In this document: piece after piece, positions 17,581-25,550 of the stretch
Numbering within the stretch: the stretch's first letter is position 1
Layout: each line of letters opens with the position of its first letter
NCBI GenBank assembly: GCA_002293185.1
Contig: DBCS01000008.1
Coordinates: 478,322-542,321 of the forward strand
Length of the DNA stretch: 64,000 nucleotides
From: Flavobacteriales bacterium UBA952
Lineage (GTDB): Bacteria > Bacteroidota > Bacteroidia > Flavobacteriales_D > Crocinitomicaceae
Direction: 5' to 3'
Made by a program: the position numbers and the translations under genes
The notes under the pieces: generated by a model
Databases searched by the model: none
Told to the model about the DNA's origin: nothing
Seen by the model: only the letters and a program-made list of their open reading frames with translations

Positions 17581-19878
17581 CTAATTACCGCGTTCTAGTT
17601 GCTCCAAACGCAGTTGGCGTTGCATTGGGTTTTCTTTCTTTTGCTCTTGCCTGTAGAGTTGGTAACGCGTTGGCGTCATGACGCGCGGCCAAGAATTGTT
17701 ATCGAGGTCGGTATCGGCTGTTTCTAAGAATGGATCCAATCGGAAAGCCACTACCGGTTGGTCATAAACAAAAACTTTACTCACTTTTAATTCTTCGATG
17801 CGCCAGATTTCAGCCGGAATGCGTTCTACTTTAGAGCTTCCGTCGGCAAATGTTGCTTCGATAATCAGTGGCATTACCAAACCGCCAAAGTTTTCAAAGG
17901 TGAGTTCATAAAGCTGTTTACCTGCATTTAAATAGGCGAGGTCTTCTGCTGTGGTCTTGGCCACAAAATTCTCGTAATCTTTCCGATCTAGGGCGTCTAC
18001 GGCGTAAATATTGCGCTTCGCATAGAAGTCGTCAATTTGGTCATCGCGTTCATTTACGGTTTGAGTGATAGCGCTTACATTTCTTGTAACGCCGATAAAT
18101 TCGTCTTTTTGTCCATTTTTTTGTTGTAAAAAGGCTTTTTCAAGCTCGGGATTTTGCGTATTGAGCTCGTACCACTCCAAATCTGTTAGTGCAATATCGA
18201 CGTGGTCAGTAGTATAAAACCAGCCGCGCCAAAACCAGTCGAGGTCTACGGCAGAGGCGTCTTCCATGGTGCGGAAGAAATCGGCAGGAGTTGGGTGTTT
18301 TAAGGCCCAGCGCTCGCAATAAGTCTTAAAAGCGTAATCGAAGAGTTCTCTTCCCATGACTGTTTCTCTTAAGATATTTAAGGCTGTGGCAGGCTTACCA
18401 TAAGCGTTATTACCGAATTGTTTGATAGACTCCGAGTTGGTCATGATTGGCGAAATACCGCTCACGTCGCCGCGCATGTAGTCAGCTATCATGTAGGCTG
18501 GGCCGCGGCGGCTTGGATAATTGCGTTCCCATTCTTGTTCGGTGAGGTATTGAACAAAAGTATTGAGGCCTTCGTCCATCCAGGTCCATTGGCGCTCGTC
18601 GGAATTAATAATCATTGGGAAGAAATTGTGGCCAACTTCATGGATAATGACCCCCCACATTCCGTATTTCTCTCCTTCGGAATACGTGCCGTCGGCTTCT
18701 GGGCGGCCCCCATTGAAACAGATCATGGGATACTCCATACCGATCTGTTTGGAATGTACGGATATCGCTACAGGGTACATATAATTGACGGTGTATTTGG
18801 AGTACGTTTTAATGGTGTGTGCTACCAATTTAGTGGAGTAGCGCTCCCACAACGGATTGCCTTCTTTCGGATAATAACTCATGCACAATACGTCTTTGTT
18901 GCCAACGGTTTGCTTTTGTGCATCCCATATGAACTTTCGAGAGCTCGCAAAGGCGAAGTCTCGAACGTTCGTCGCTTTATACACCCAGGTTTTTGTTTTT
19001 TGCACCTTGTCTTTTTCAGCGGCTTCAGCCTCAGCTTGCGTAACAATAACCACTGGGGTATCTGATTTTTTGGCTAATTCATAGCGTTTGCGTTGTTCAG
19101 TAGTGAGGATACTCGCATAGTTCTGACATTCTCCGGTGGCAGCCACAATGTGGTCTGCAGGAACAGTAATGCTCACTTCGTAATCGCCAAATGGAAGAGT
19201 GAATTCACCACGGCCCAAAAATTGTTTGTTTTGCCAGCCTGTAACGTCGTTATAGACGCACATTCTCGGAAAAAATTGGGCAATTGTGTATAAATAGTTT
19301 TGGTCGGTCTCAAAATATTCGTAGCCAGAACGGCCGCCTACTTGCATGCGGTCATTGACGTTGTACCACCATTTAATTTGAAAAGAAATATTTTGACCAG
19401 GCATTAGTGGCTTTGCCAAATCGATGCGCATCATGGTTTTATTGATGAAATATTGCAATGGCTGGCCGCTAACATTGGTAATTTTTTCGATTTTAAAGCC
19501 GCCATCATAGTAAAAATCTCGTTTGCGTAAATCTGCAACACTTCTAAAATTTTCCATTTTTTCCACCTCGATGAGCTTGGTTTCTGAATTCTGATCGTAG
19601 ATATTCTGATCGAGCTGCAACCACAGATATGCGAGTGGATCCGGAGAATTATTGGTGTAGGTAATGGTTTCTGTGCCATCTAAACGTTGTTTATTATCAT
19701 CCAAAACAAGCGTCATTTTATAGTCTGCCTTTTGCTGGTAGTAGGCGTTTCCGGGCGCCCCCGATGCAGTGCGGTAACTATTTGCTGTTGGCAACAGTTG
19801 GTCTAGTTGTGCAAATTTAGTTTGGGCCAAAAGAGCTGCGCTTGAAAGCGATATTAAAGCAAGAACTATGTTTTTCAT
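17581..19878 (-). CDS. M1 family metallopeptidase
   Basis: A 765-residue zinc aminopeptidase-like protein with a signal peptide (LALISLSSAALLAQ) and thus periplasmic or outer-membrane associated. The zinc site is complete: HEVGH at about residue 413 and the third ligand glutamate in WMDEGLNTF. The exopeptidase loop appears as IGMEYP instead of GAMEN, common in the Bacteroidota branch. No T9SS sorting domain is visible at the C-terminus, which ends in a charged region. It is the second gene of a minus-strand pair, its ATG overlapping the TGA of the DUF6702 gene, and is convergent with the DUF1501 gene five bases away. Confidence 0.92.
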   Translation of the reverse strand: MKNIVLALISLSSAALLAQTKFAQLDQLLPTANSYRTASGAPGNAYYQQKADYKMTLVLDDNKQRLDGTETITYTNNSPDPLAYLWLQLDQNIYDQNSETKLIEVEKMENFRSVADLRKRDFYYDGGFKIEKITNVSGQPLQYFINKTMMRIDLAKPLMPGQNISFQIKWWYNVNDRMQVGGRSGYEYFETDQNYLYTIAQFFPRMCVYNDVTGWQNKQFLGRGEFTLPFGDYEVSITVPADHIVAATGECQNYASILTTEQRKRYELAKKSDTPVVIVTQAEAEAAEKDKVQKTKTWVYKATNVRDFAFASSRKFIWDAQKQTVGNKDVLCMSYYPKEGNPLWERYSTKLVAHTIKTYSKYTVNYMYPVAISVHSKQIGMEYPMICFNGGRPEADGTYSEGEKYGMWGVIIHEVGHNFFPMIINSDERQWTWMDEGLNTFVQYLTEQEWERNYPSRRGPAYMIADYMRGDVSGISPIMTNSESIKQFGNNAYGKPATALNILRETVMGRELFDYAFKTYCERWALKHPTPADFFRTMEDASAVDLDWFWRGWFYTTDHVDIALTDLEWYELNTQNPELEKAFLQQKNGQKDEFIGVTRNVSAITQTVNERDDQIDDFYAKRNIYAVDALDRKDYENFVAKTTAEDLAYLNAGKQLYELTFENFGGLVMPLIIEATFADGSSKVERIPAEIWRIEELKVSKVFVYDQPVVAFRLDPFLETADTDLDNNSWPRVMTPTRYQLYRQEQKKENPMQRQLRLEQLERGN

Positions 19879-20411
19879 GGCTTGAGGGTGAAATATTTAG
19901 ATGAGTCGTTAAGTAAAAAAGAAAGCGTTTCTTTTTGTTGTCTATAAATAAAAGTCAGTTTGTTTTGTTGCCCTGGAAATTGTTCCATTAATGCATCAAA
20001 CTTAATTTGAATGGGGTTGTAAAGGGCGGGAATGGAGGCTGAAATATAACATTCAATTGTACCGTTGAGTTGAGTGACAACACCTTCTAGTAAAAATTGG
20101 CTAACGCAAATAGCATCAGTCGCATGAGAATCTAGGGCGCAACCATAAATGATTTGAAAATGTTGATTAATATAATTTTCAATGCTTTTTAACTCAGCGG
20201 ATGTTTCATCTAGTTTTTCAAATTTTCCGATGAGGGTCCCTTTTGGTGCTATTGTGCGCTCGAGGTCATGGGTTGTAAAAATGAGGGTACCTTCTAATTT
20301 TTGCTGCAGTTCATTGTAGGAGATTTCAGCATAAGCAAAATAGAACTCGTGGGCAAACGAAGTGTTGATGGCACTTAGGTGAACAAGAATAGCAAACAAC
20401 AACTTCGGCAT
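19875..20411 (-). CDS. DUF6702-type exported protein
   Basis: A 178-residue exported protein. I chose the ATG at 20411, which gives the signal peptide MPKLLFAILVHLSAINTSFA and a mature N-terminus HEFYFAYAEISYN, the typical opening of the DUF6702 family (HxFYxSxxEI). A longer frame to 20456 would crowd the divergent gene. The stop overlaps the M1 peptidase start by four bases, and DUF6702 genes commonly sit next to M1 peptidases in this phylum, to my recollection. The function is unknown. Confidence 0.78.
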   Translation of the reverse strand: MPKLLFAILVHLSAINTSFAHEFYFAYAEISYNELQQKLEGTLIFTTHDLERTIAPKGTLIGKFEKLDETSAELKSIENYINQHFQIIYGCALDSHATDAICVSQFLLEGVVTQLNGTIECYISASIPALYNPIQIKFDALMEQFPGQQNKLTFIYRQQKETLSFLLNDSSKYFTLKP

Positions 20412-20456
20412 GGTTACGAAAATACAAAAAGCAAATGAAATGTTTAACTTTAGCAA

Positions 20457-20669
20457 ATGAAACTACTATTCTTCTTTTTTATCAGCCTTATTGCTTTTTC
20501 GAGTTGTACTTCTGCTGACCCAGACGCATGCACATGCGGAAAAGAACTTTCCAAACCTACCCTAGATCAAGATAAAGACGTCATGGATGCTTGCGCTCAA
20601 AAAGGAGAGGCCATGAATGATAAAGAAAAAGTGCGTTGGTTCGAGGACATCATGACCTGCGTAGAATAA
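20457..20669 (+). CDS. Small cysteine-rich lipoprotein (70 residues)
   Basis: A 70-residue protein with a lipoprotein signal peptide: LLFFFFISLIAFSSC gives a lipobox-like SSC at residue 17. The mature part contains CTCGKELSKP, DACAQKG and a final MTCVE, four further cysteines in a 50-residue chain, which suggests disulphides. It has a -7-like TAACTTTA just before the start and is divergent from the DUF6702 gene. I do not recognise a named family. Confidence 0.75.
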   Translation: MKLLFFFFISLIAFSSCTSADPDACTCGKELSKPTLDQDKDVMDACAQKGEAMNDKEKVRWFEDIMTCVE

Positions 20670-20690
20670 CTTTTACCCAATGTAATGATG

Positions 20691-20801
20691 AAAAAAAGAA
20701 AGTCCCGCCGAGGCGAGACTTTCAAACAAACAACAAACAATTCCTGCATGCACCATGTCGCATTTAAAGCAGGAATATTTTTAAGTCCGTTGTCCGGATT
20801 T
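20691..20801. other. Intergenic region with three consecutive hairpins
   Basis: Between the small lipoprotein (ends 20669) and the convergent unknown gene (ends 20940) about 270 bases carry no convincing gene. A strong stem at 20698-20723 (GAAAGTC/GACTTTC with extended GC pairing) has seven A on its left, so on the minus strand it is a terminator. A second hairpin pairs 20741-20751 with 20760-20775 (TTCCTGC plus ATGC, one bulge of five bases). A third pairs 20783-20789 with 20795-20801. The minus-strand terminator lies about 215 bases after the stop at 20940, giving a long structured 3' UTR. Short frames crossing here look random. Confidence 0.55.
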
Positions 20802-20939
20802 ATCATATATGAAAGTGCTAAACGCAAAGCAAGTAATATGGTTACATTATCGTTAGATAATCCCAACGATTTATTACGATTTAGAAAATTTTCAGGAAAG
20901 TGAATTATAGAAATAGCCTATATCAGAACTAGATAAGAC

Positions 20940-21476
20940 TTAGATGCGAAACTTCTTAAAAAAGGCATCCCAATTCCAAACGAAATTAGCCATGACTTCA
21001 TCCATTCGCTTTAAAAATAGAGGGTTTGGAGCTTGCATGCGCTTGAAGTAATCGTCTTGAAATTCGTAAAGCCCATATTTATGAAAAACTGCTTTGGACA
21101 TCCCGTAGATCCAGTTTTTGGATGGATGGTTGACGCGCATAATGAAACTTTGGTAGTCTCGGATCATGTTTTGAAAGTCGCCAATGCTCATTTCATAAAT
21201 GCGAGAGAGCTTCTCAAAAATGATGTGTTCGACTCTTTCGGCCTGATCAGGTTCGAAAGTACTTTCTAGAAAAGATAAATTACCGACGATGACAATTAAG
21301 CCAAATTGACCGGAGTCTGAGGTGGAGATGTTCGGCCTGTTGACAAATGCGCTGTCTTCGTTGATCATCTCGGCAACTTCTGCAAAGCCGTTATCAACGC
21401 TATCAAAAATACCATTGATAAACACATTGGCCACTTGGTTGTCGGATAATTTTTTTTTGGTGAAGGAGCTAAACAT
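20940..21476 (-). CDS. Unknown cytoplasmic protein (178 residues)
   Basis: A 178-residue protein, MFSSFTKKKLSDNQVANVFING at the start, without signal peptide or clear membrane segment. The middle contains a hydrophobic strand (GQFGLIVIVGNLSFLES) and the rest is mainly predicted helix with many aromatic residues near the C-terminus (FVWNWDAFFKKF). I do not recognise it. The frame is long, uninterrupted and Bacteroidota-like in codon use, so it is almost certainly a real gene. It is divergent from the peptidyl-prolyl isomerase gene, and its 3' UTR contains the hairpins at 20691-20801. Confidence 0.75.
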   Translation of the reverse strand: MFSSFTKKKLSDNQVANVFINGIFDSVDNGFAEVAEMINEDSAFVNRPNISTSDSGQFGLIVIVGNLSFLESTFEPDQAERVEHIIFEKLSRIYEMSIGDFQNMIRDYQSFIMRVNHPSKNWIYGMSKAVFHKYGLYEFQDDYFKRMQAPNPLFLKRMDEVMANFVWNWDAFFKKFRI

Positions 21477-21589
21477 TTTAAGTTGGAATTTGCTTCAATA
21501 CAAATTTAACATTCGGTTCATCTGTTCTAACCCAATAGAAAAGTGCTTTATCAACGGAGTTTTCAACAAATTAGTACCTAAAATAGCTG

Positions 21590-21597
21590 TAATTTTG
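21590..21597 (+). promoter_or_regulatory. -7 element of the peptidyl-prolyl isomerase gene
   Basis: TAATTTTG, followed by CA, lies 16 bases before the ATG at 21613. No clear upstream TTG is present. Its position supports the ATG at 21613 over any longer frame. Confidence 0.55.
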
Positions 21598-21612
21598 CAA
21601 CAAAATTTATAT

Positions 21613-22071
21613 ATGAAGGCAATTATTTCTACAAACAAAGGCGACATGCATCTTCAATTTTTTGCAGATGACGCGCCAAACACCGTTGCAAATTTTATCA
21701 AATTAGCCAACGAAGGCTATTACAATGGTCTGAAATGGCACCGTGTGATCCCGAATTTTGTGATTCAAGGTGGTTGCCCAAACACGAGAGAGGGCGCTGT
21801 AGGCCATCCAGGAACGGGCGGCCCAGGTTATTCGATCGATTGTGAGCTTACAGGTAAAAATCAGTACCACGACCGTGGTGTGTTGTCAATGGCTCATGCT
21901 GGGCGCAATACAGGAGGTTCGCAGTTTTTTGTTTGCCATTCGCGCACTCAAACAGCTCACCTAGACGGTGTTCATACGGTATTCGCAAATGTTGTTGAGG
22001 GCTTAGAGGTCATAGATGCAATCCGCGAAGGGGACAGCATTGACCGCATTGAAATTATAGAAGAAGCTTAA
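21613..22071 (+). CDS. Cyclophilin-type peptidyl-prolyl cis-trans isomerase
   Basis: A 152-residue cytoplasmic cyclophilin that isomerises X-Pro bonds. The start at 21613 (MKAIISTNKGDMHLQFF) fits the family, and a promoter element lies just upstream; the open frame continues upstream but that part reads as non-coding. Active-site features are WHRVIPNFVIQGG (the catalytic arginine and the FxxQGG strand), SMAHAGRNTGGSQFFVCH, and the HLDGVHTVFANVVEG strand. The usual tryptophan of the cyclosporin site is replaced by His in HLDG, as in many bacterial enzymes. No signal peptide is present. Confidence 0.95.
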   Translation: MKAIISTNKGDMHLQFFADDAPNTVANFIKLANEGYYNGLKWHRVIPNFVIQGGCPNTREGAVGHPGTGGPGYSIDCELTGKNQYHDRGVLSMAHAGRNTGGSQFFVCHSRTQTAHLDGVHTVFANVVEGLEVIDAIREGDSIDRIEIIEEA

Positions 22072-22088
22072 CATTAATTGCAGCAGTG

Positions 22089-22110
22089 GCAGAAAGCTTA
22101 GGCTTTCTGC
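22089..22110. repeat. Perfect 9-bp hairpin enclosing the serA stop codon
   Basis: GCAGAAAGC (22089-22097) pairs with GCTTTCTGC (22102-22110) around a TTAG loop that contains the serA stop codon. No T-run follows on either strand, so it is not a classical terminator. It sits between the convergent isomerase and serA genes and may still act as a 3' end. Confidence 0.55.
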
Positions 22111-23057
22111 TCCTTGGCAAATGCGATAATCAGCTCGGCGAGTTCTTCACCGATGCGGTCCTGAGCTTCCAGGGTAGCGGCACCAATATGGGGTGTACAG
22201 GCAATTCTCGGGTGTGCCAAAAGTGCTTTAATTGGAGTGGGTTCGTTCTCGTAAACGTCTAGCGCAGCCGCCGCAACTGTGCCATTATCCAAGGCCTCTA
22301 GTAGCGCTGTTTCTTCAATAACACCTCCGCGCGCTGTGTTAACGAGTCTCACTCCTTTTTTCATGAGCTTGAATTCGGCGGCACCAATTACCGCAGCACC
22401 GTCAGGCTGTTTAGGAACATGAATAGAGATGTAGTCGAGTTGACCAATTACGTCTGCTAAATTTGCGACCACTTTAACAGGAACCTCTATAGATTGACCG
22501 GCAATCTTGAGTGTAATGGGTTGAATGCGCGCTTTTCTTTCTATGGCAACTACTTTCATGCCTACGCCCAATGCATAAGCAGCTAAGCTTTGGCCTATGC
22601 GTCCAAAACCAATGATGCCAAGTGTTTTTCCGCGGAGTTCAACACCTTTTGCGAAGTTCTTTTTTAAGGCGGAGAAGTCGCCGTTTTCTATGTTTTTGAA
22701 GGAATCGTTTAAAAATCTTGATATGGAAAGCATTTGCCCCATAACGAGTTCTGCAACAGATTGTGACGAGGACGCTGGCGTGTTGATCACGGTGAGTCCT
22801 TTTTCGCGTGCATAACTTACATCGATGTTGTCCATGCCGACTCCGCCACGCCCAATGAGTTTTAAACCTGGGCAGGCGTCTATGACTTCTTTGCGCACGG
22901 TGGTTGCACTGCGTACTAATACAGCGTCAAATCCTTCTTCGTTAATGGTTTTCGCGAGTTCTTCTTGGGCAACTTTAGCCGTGCTTATTTCGTGGCCGGC
23001 GGCTTCTATGAGCGATTTTCCTAAATCTGAAATACCGTCGTTCGCTAAAATTTTCAT
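22098..23057 (-). CDS. serA: D-3-phosphoglycerate dehydrogenase (D-2-hydroxyacid dehydrogenase)
   Basis: Oxidises 3-phosphoglycerate to 3-phosphohydroxypyruvate with NAD, the first step of serine synthesis. The 319-residue form lacks the C-terminal ACT domain, as in other short SerA enzymes. The Rossmann motif is GKTLGIIGFGRIGQSLAA (about 145-162). Catalytic residues are the Arg of NTARGGVIEE, the Glu of LDVYENEPTP and the His of HIGAATLEAQDR. It follows serC after one base, and this pairing makes the SerA assignment secure. There is no ACT domain for serine feedback, so control must come from elsewhere. Confidence 0.94.
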   Translation of the reverse strand: MKILANDGISDLGKSLIEAAGHEISTAKVAQEELAKTINEEGFDAVLVRSATTVRKEVIDACPGLKLIGRGGVGMDNIDVSYAREKGLTVINTPASSSQSVAELVMGQMLSISRFLNDSFKNIENGDFSALKKNFAKGVELRGKTLGIIGFGRIGQSLAAYALGVGMKVVAIERKARIQPITLKIAGQSIEVPVKVVANLADVIGQLDYISIHVPKQPDGAAVIGAAEFKLMKKGVRLVNTARGGVIEETALLEALDNGTVAAAALDVYENEPTPIKALLAHPRIACTPHIGAATLEAQDRIGEELAELIIAFAKEQKA

Positions 23058-23058
23058 A

Positions 23059-24123
23059 TCACGCTTTTCTATTGAATTCTTTCATTACGTCGACCAGTAC
23101 TTGAACGCTTTCGATGGGCAAGGAGTTGTACATAGAAGCACGGTAACCACCTACTGAGCGGTGACCCGGGAGGCCAACAATACCTGCGTCTTTCCACATG
23201 GTGTCGAATTCAGCACTTCTTTCTTCGTTGGTGAGTAGAAATGTTGCATTCATGTGTGAGCGGTCTTCGGTCGAAACAGCGCCTTTGAATGAAGGATTGT
23301 TATCGATTTCGGAATACAGTAGGTTGGCTTTAGCTTCATTGCGCTTTTGCTGTTCAGGTACTCCTCCATTTGCTAATAAATGACGGAGGTTGAGCATGGC
23401 TACATACACACTGAAAACTGGTGGGGTGTTCAGCATCGATTCTTTGTCAATTTGTTGTTTGAGGTCGAGATAGGTGGGCATAAATTTGGCAGTGCTTTTA
23501 CCTAATGCATCGTCTTTGACAATGTAAAGGGTTGCGCCTGCAGGGCCAAGATTTTTTTGTGCGCCAGCATAAATGAAGTCAAAATCGGATACATTGATTG
23601 TTTTGGAGAAGATATCCGAAGACATATCGCAGACCAAAGGCAAAGTGGTTTTTGGAACATCCTTGAATTGGGTACCAAAAATAGTGTTGTTGCTCGTGAA
23701 GTGTAGGTAGTCAAGACCGGCAGGAACAACATAATCTTTTGGTATATAGCTGAAGTTTTGGTCTTCCGATGAGGCAAGTACATCGACTGCTAATCCCATT
23801 TTTTGGGCTTCTTTAATGGCGCCAGTGGCCCAAGTCCCTGTATTGATATATCCTGCTCTTTGATGCTCGCGTTGCATATTGAGTGCAGCAATTGTAAAAC
23901 CTAAAGTAGCGCCACCTTGTAAAAATGCAACAGAATAGCCTTTTGGAACATTTAAAGCTTGTTTGACTAGATCTAATGCTTCGTCCATGACGGCCACAAA
24001 ATCTTTGTGGCGATGCGAGACCTCTAAAATAGATAAACCATTAAAGTCTAATACAGCTGCAGCAGCCTCCTTAAAGACCTCTTGCGGTAAAATACACGGG
24101 CCCGCGCCAAAATTGTGTTTCAT
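23059..24123 (-). CDS. serC: Phosphoserine aminotransferase
   Basis: A 354-residue PLP enzyme that converts 3-phosphohydroxypyruvate and glutamate to phosphoserine; it may also act on the pyridoxal pathway. N-terminal MKHNFGAGPCILPQEV and SHRHKDF are typical. The PLP lysine lies in IYAGAQKNLGPAG (about 193-205), and the C-terminus has GLPGHRSVGGYRASMYN, the substrate-binding arginine and histidine region. It is the first gene of the serC-serA operon. A CAACTTTGC sequence on the minus strand around 24155-24163 could be a weak -7 element. Confidence 0.96.
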   Translation of the reverse strand: MKHNFGAGPCILPQEVFKEAAAAVLDFNGLSILEVSHRHKDFVAVMDEALDLVKQALNVPKGYSVAFLQGGATLGFTIAALNMQREHQRAGYINTGTWATGAIKEAQKMGLAVDVLASSEDQNFSYIPKDYVVPAGLDYLHFTSNNTIFGTQFKDVPKTTLPLVCDMSSDIFSKTINVSDFDFIYAGAQKNLGPAGATLYIVKDDALGKSTAKFMPTYLDLKQQIDKESMLNTPPVFSVYVAMLNLRHLLANGGVPEQQKRNEAKANLLYSEIDNNPSFKGAVSTEDRSHMNATFLLTNEERSAEFDTMWKDAGIVGLPGHRSVGGYRASMYNSLPIESVQVLVDVMKEFNRKA

Positions 24124-24161
24124 AAAAATTGATTAATTGTTGCTATGCGTTGCAAAGTTGC

Positions 24162-24191
24162 AAAAAAAAAGAGCTGCGAAGGCAGCTCTTT
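24162..24191 (-). terminator. Terminator after the THX gene
   Basis: On the minus strand AAAGAGCTGC and GCAGCTCTTT form a 10-bp stem (loop CTTC), followed by a run of T. It lies directly after the THX stop at 24195 and before serC, insulating the two. Confidence 0.88.
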
Positions 24192-24194
24192 GTA

Positions 24195-24401
24195 TCATTC
24201 AGATTTTTTAGTGGTCGTTTTTTTTGCGGCCGGTTTCTTAGCGGCAGCACTTGCCTTGGCTTTCGGCTCAGCCTTGATAGGTTTTGCTTTCTTTTCCTTT
24301 TTGACGATGATGACAGGTGCGTCTTCTTTTCGTTTACGGGTCTTGCCATAAGAACCCATGGCGCGTTTGCCTTTAGCCGTTTTTTTATCTCCTCTTCCCA
24401 T
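24195..24401 (-). CDS. 30S ribosomal protein THX with Lys/Ala-rich tail
   Basis: A 68-residue basic protein. Residues 1-25 (MGRGDKKTAKGKRAMGSYGKTRKRK) match the ribosomal protein THX of Thermus, which sits at the top of the 30S head. The remaining 43 residues are a low-complexity basic tail, alternating lysine, alanine and threonine (AKASAAAKKPAAKKTTTKKS). I chose the ATG at 24401, because the THX motif begins exactly there. The gene has its own terminator. The tail is much longer than in Thermus. Confidence 0.85.
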   Translation of the reverse strand: MGRGDKKTAKGKRAMGSYGKTRKRKEDAPVIIVKKEKKAKPIKAEPKAKASAAAKKPAAKKTTTKKSE

Positions 24402-24437
24402 AAGTGTTTGTTTGTGATACGAATACACTCAAAGTTA

Positions 24438-25118
24438 TCAAACTTTTTGATATTCTTCACGAAATTTTTGTGCAAGTTGTGGGCCACCGTTCAAAATGCG
24501 CGTACACCATGAAATTTTTAGTTGTGTTTGTTCTGTTGTAGTCAATAACCAATCGATATTACTTGCCGCTAGTCTTGTCCTTAATGCATTCAAAACCAAT
24601 GCAGCCGACACGGATAAATTATAGCTCTCTGTAAAACCATGCATGGGTATGTGCAAAAAAGAATCGGCATTTGCCTCCAATTCTGCAGATATACCATGTT
24701 TCTCTGCTCCAAAAAAGAGGGCAATTGGTTGTTCTAAATCGATATCTTGAGGTGTATAGGCTTTGTGGTGAGGGGAAGTAGCGACAATGCGGTAACCTTT
24801 TGCTTTTAATGTGCTTATGGCATCCAAAACGGGTTCAGGTTCTTGTTGGTGTTGCACCACATCAAGCCAGCGCGCTGCTCCAAGTGCGATATCGCGCTGA
24901 AATTGGTAATTGTTATTTTTTTCAATGAGGTGCAGTTCTTGAAAGCCGAGGCAGTCCATAGTACGCATAATAGCTGAAGCATTGTGGTCTTGTTGAATGT
25001 TTTCTAGCCCTACAACCAAGTGACGACTTCTCTGGGGTGCAATTTTTTCGAAAAGCCCTACCTTATTTGGCGTAATGATTTTGTAGAGTTCTTGTAATAC
25101 GTATGCGTCTTCGGTCAT
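24438..25118 (-). CDS. SpoU/TrmH-family RNA 2'-O-methyltransferase
   Basis: A 226-residue SPOUT-class methyltransferase. The three SPOUT motifs are visible: motif 1 LENIQQDHNASAIMRTMDCLG, motif 2 PIALFFGAEKHGISAE, motif 3 IPMHGFTESYNLSVSAAL, with the catalytic arginine of NASAIMR. The sequence is closest to TrmH, which makes Gm18 in tRNA, but specificity cannot be read from the sequence. It is the last gene of the minus-strand operon that starts at 26880, three bases after the GNAT gene. Confidence 0.9.
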   Translation of the reverse strand: MTEDAYVLQELYKIITPNKVGLFEKIAPQRSRHLVVGLENIQQDHNASAIMRTMDCLGFQELHLIEKNNNYQFQRDIALGAARWLDVVQHQQEPEPVLDAISTLKAKGYRIVATSPHHKAYTPQDIDLEQPIALFFGAEKHGISAELEANADSFLHIPMHGFTESYNLSVSAALVLNALRTRLAASNIDWLLTTTEQTQLKISWCTRILNGGPQLAQKFREEYQKV

Positions 25119-25121
25119 GCA

Positions 25122-25550
25122 TTAGATCAATTTGTGCATCAAAAAGTGTTGGATTTCATCAAAAAGTAGGTGAGAAGGGCCGTCTAGTTGATAACCCAAT
25201 TTTTGGTAAAAAGGTAGTGCCACCTCACGTGCATGCAAAATGATTTGTTGTATGCCTTTCTGTTTGGCCTCAGTTTCCATATAATGAATTAGGCTTTTAC
25301 CAATACCCTTGCTCTGTTGGGGTGCGTCAACGGCCATAAAGCGTATTTGTGCGGTTTGTGCATTGATTTGATCGAGCCGCCCAACACCCATGACATTGTT
25401 TTGTTCATTGAAAAAGGCGAAATGTAGGTGCTGCGCTTCGTCTGCAGTTTGTTCACTGCCCTCAGGCTGCCCCCACGGTGCGCGTAGTATTTGGTATCGC
25501 AAATAGAAATAAGCCGCCCATTCTGCATCGGTATGTGGACTTCGGATCAT
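25122..25550 (-). CDS. GNAT family N-acetyltransferase
   Basis: A 142-residue acetyltransferase. The acetyl-CoA binding segment is AVDAPQQSKGIGKSLIHYME (Q/RxxGxG/A form, here QSKGIGK), followed by the C-terminal VALPFYQKLGYQLDGPS strand. The substrate is not predictable; the family includes enzymes acting on amino acids, amines and ribosomal protein N-termini. Its ATG overlaps the stop of the CoA-transferase gene by four bases. Confidence 0.88.
   Translation of the reverse strand: MIRSPHTDAEWAAYFYLRYQILRAPWGQPEGSEQTADEAQHLHFAFFNEQNNVMGVGRLDQINAQTAQIRFMAVDAPQQSKGIGKSLIHYMETEAKQKGIQQIILHAREVALPFYQKLGYQLDGPSHLLFDEIQHFLMHKLI

Noticed and set aside
18418..19065. A 215-codon plus-strand frame opposite the M1 peptidase
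   Set aside because: It is antisense to the zinc-site region of the peptidase, with no start signal and improbable amino acid content.
20685..20903. Short frames on both strands in the 20.6-20.9 kb gap
   Set aside because: They cross strong hairpins and have no recognisable pattern; the structure is better explained as RNA.
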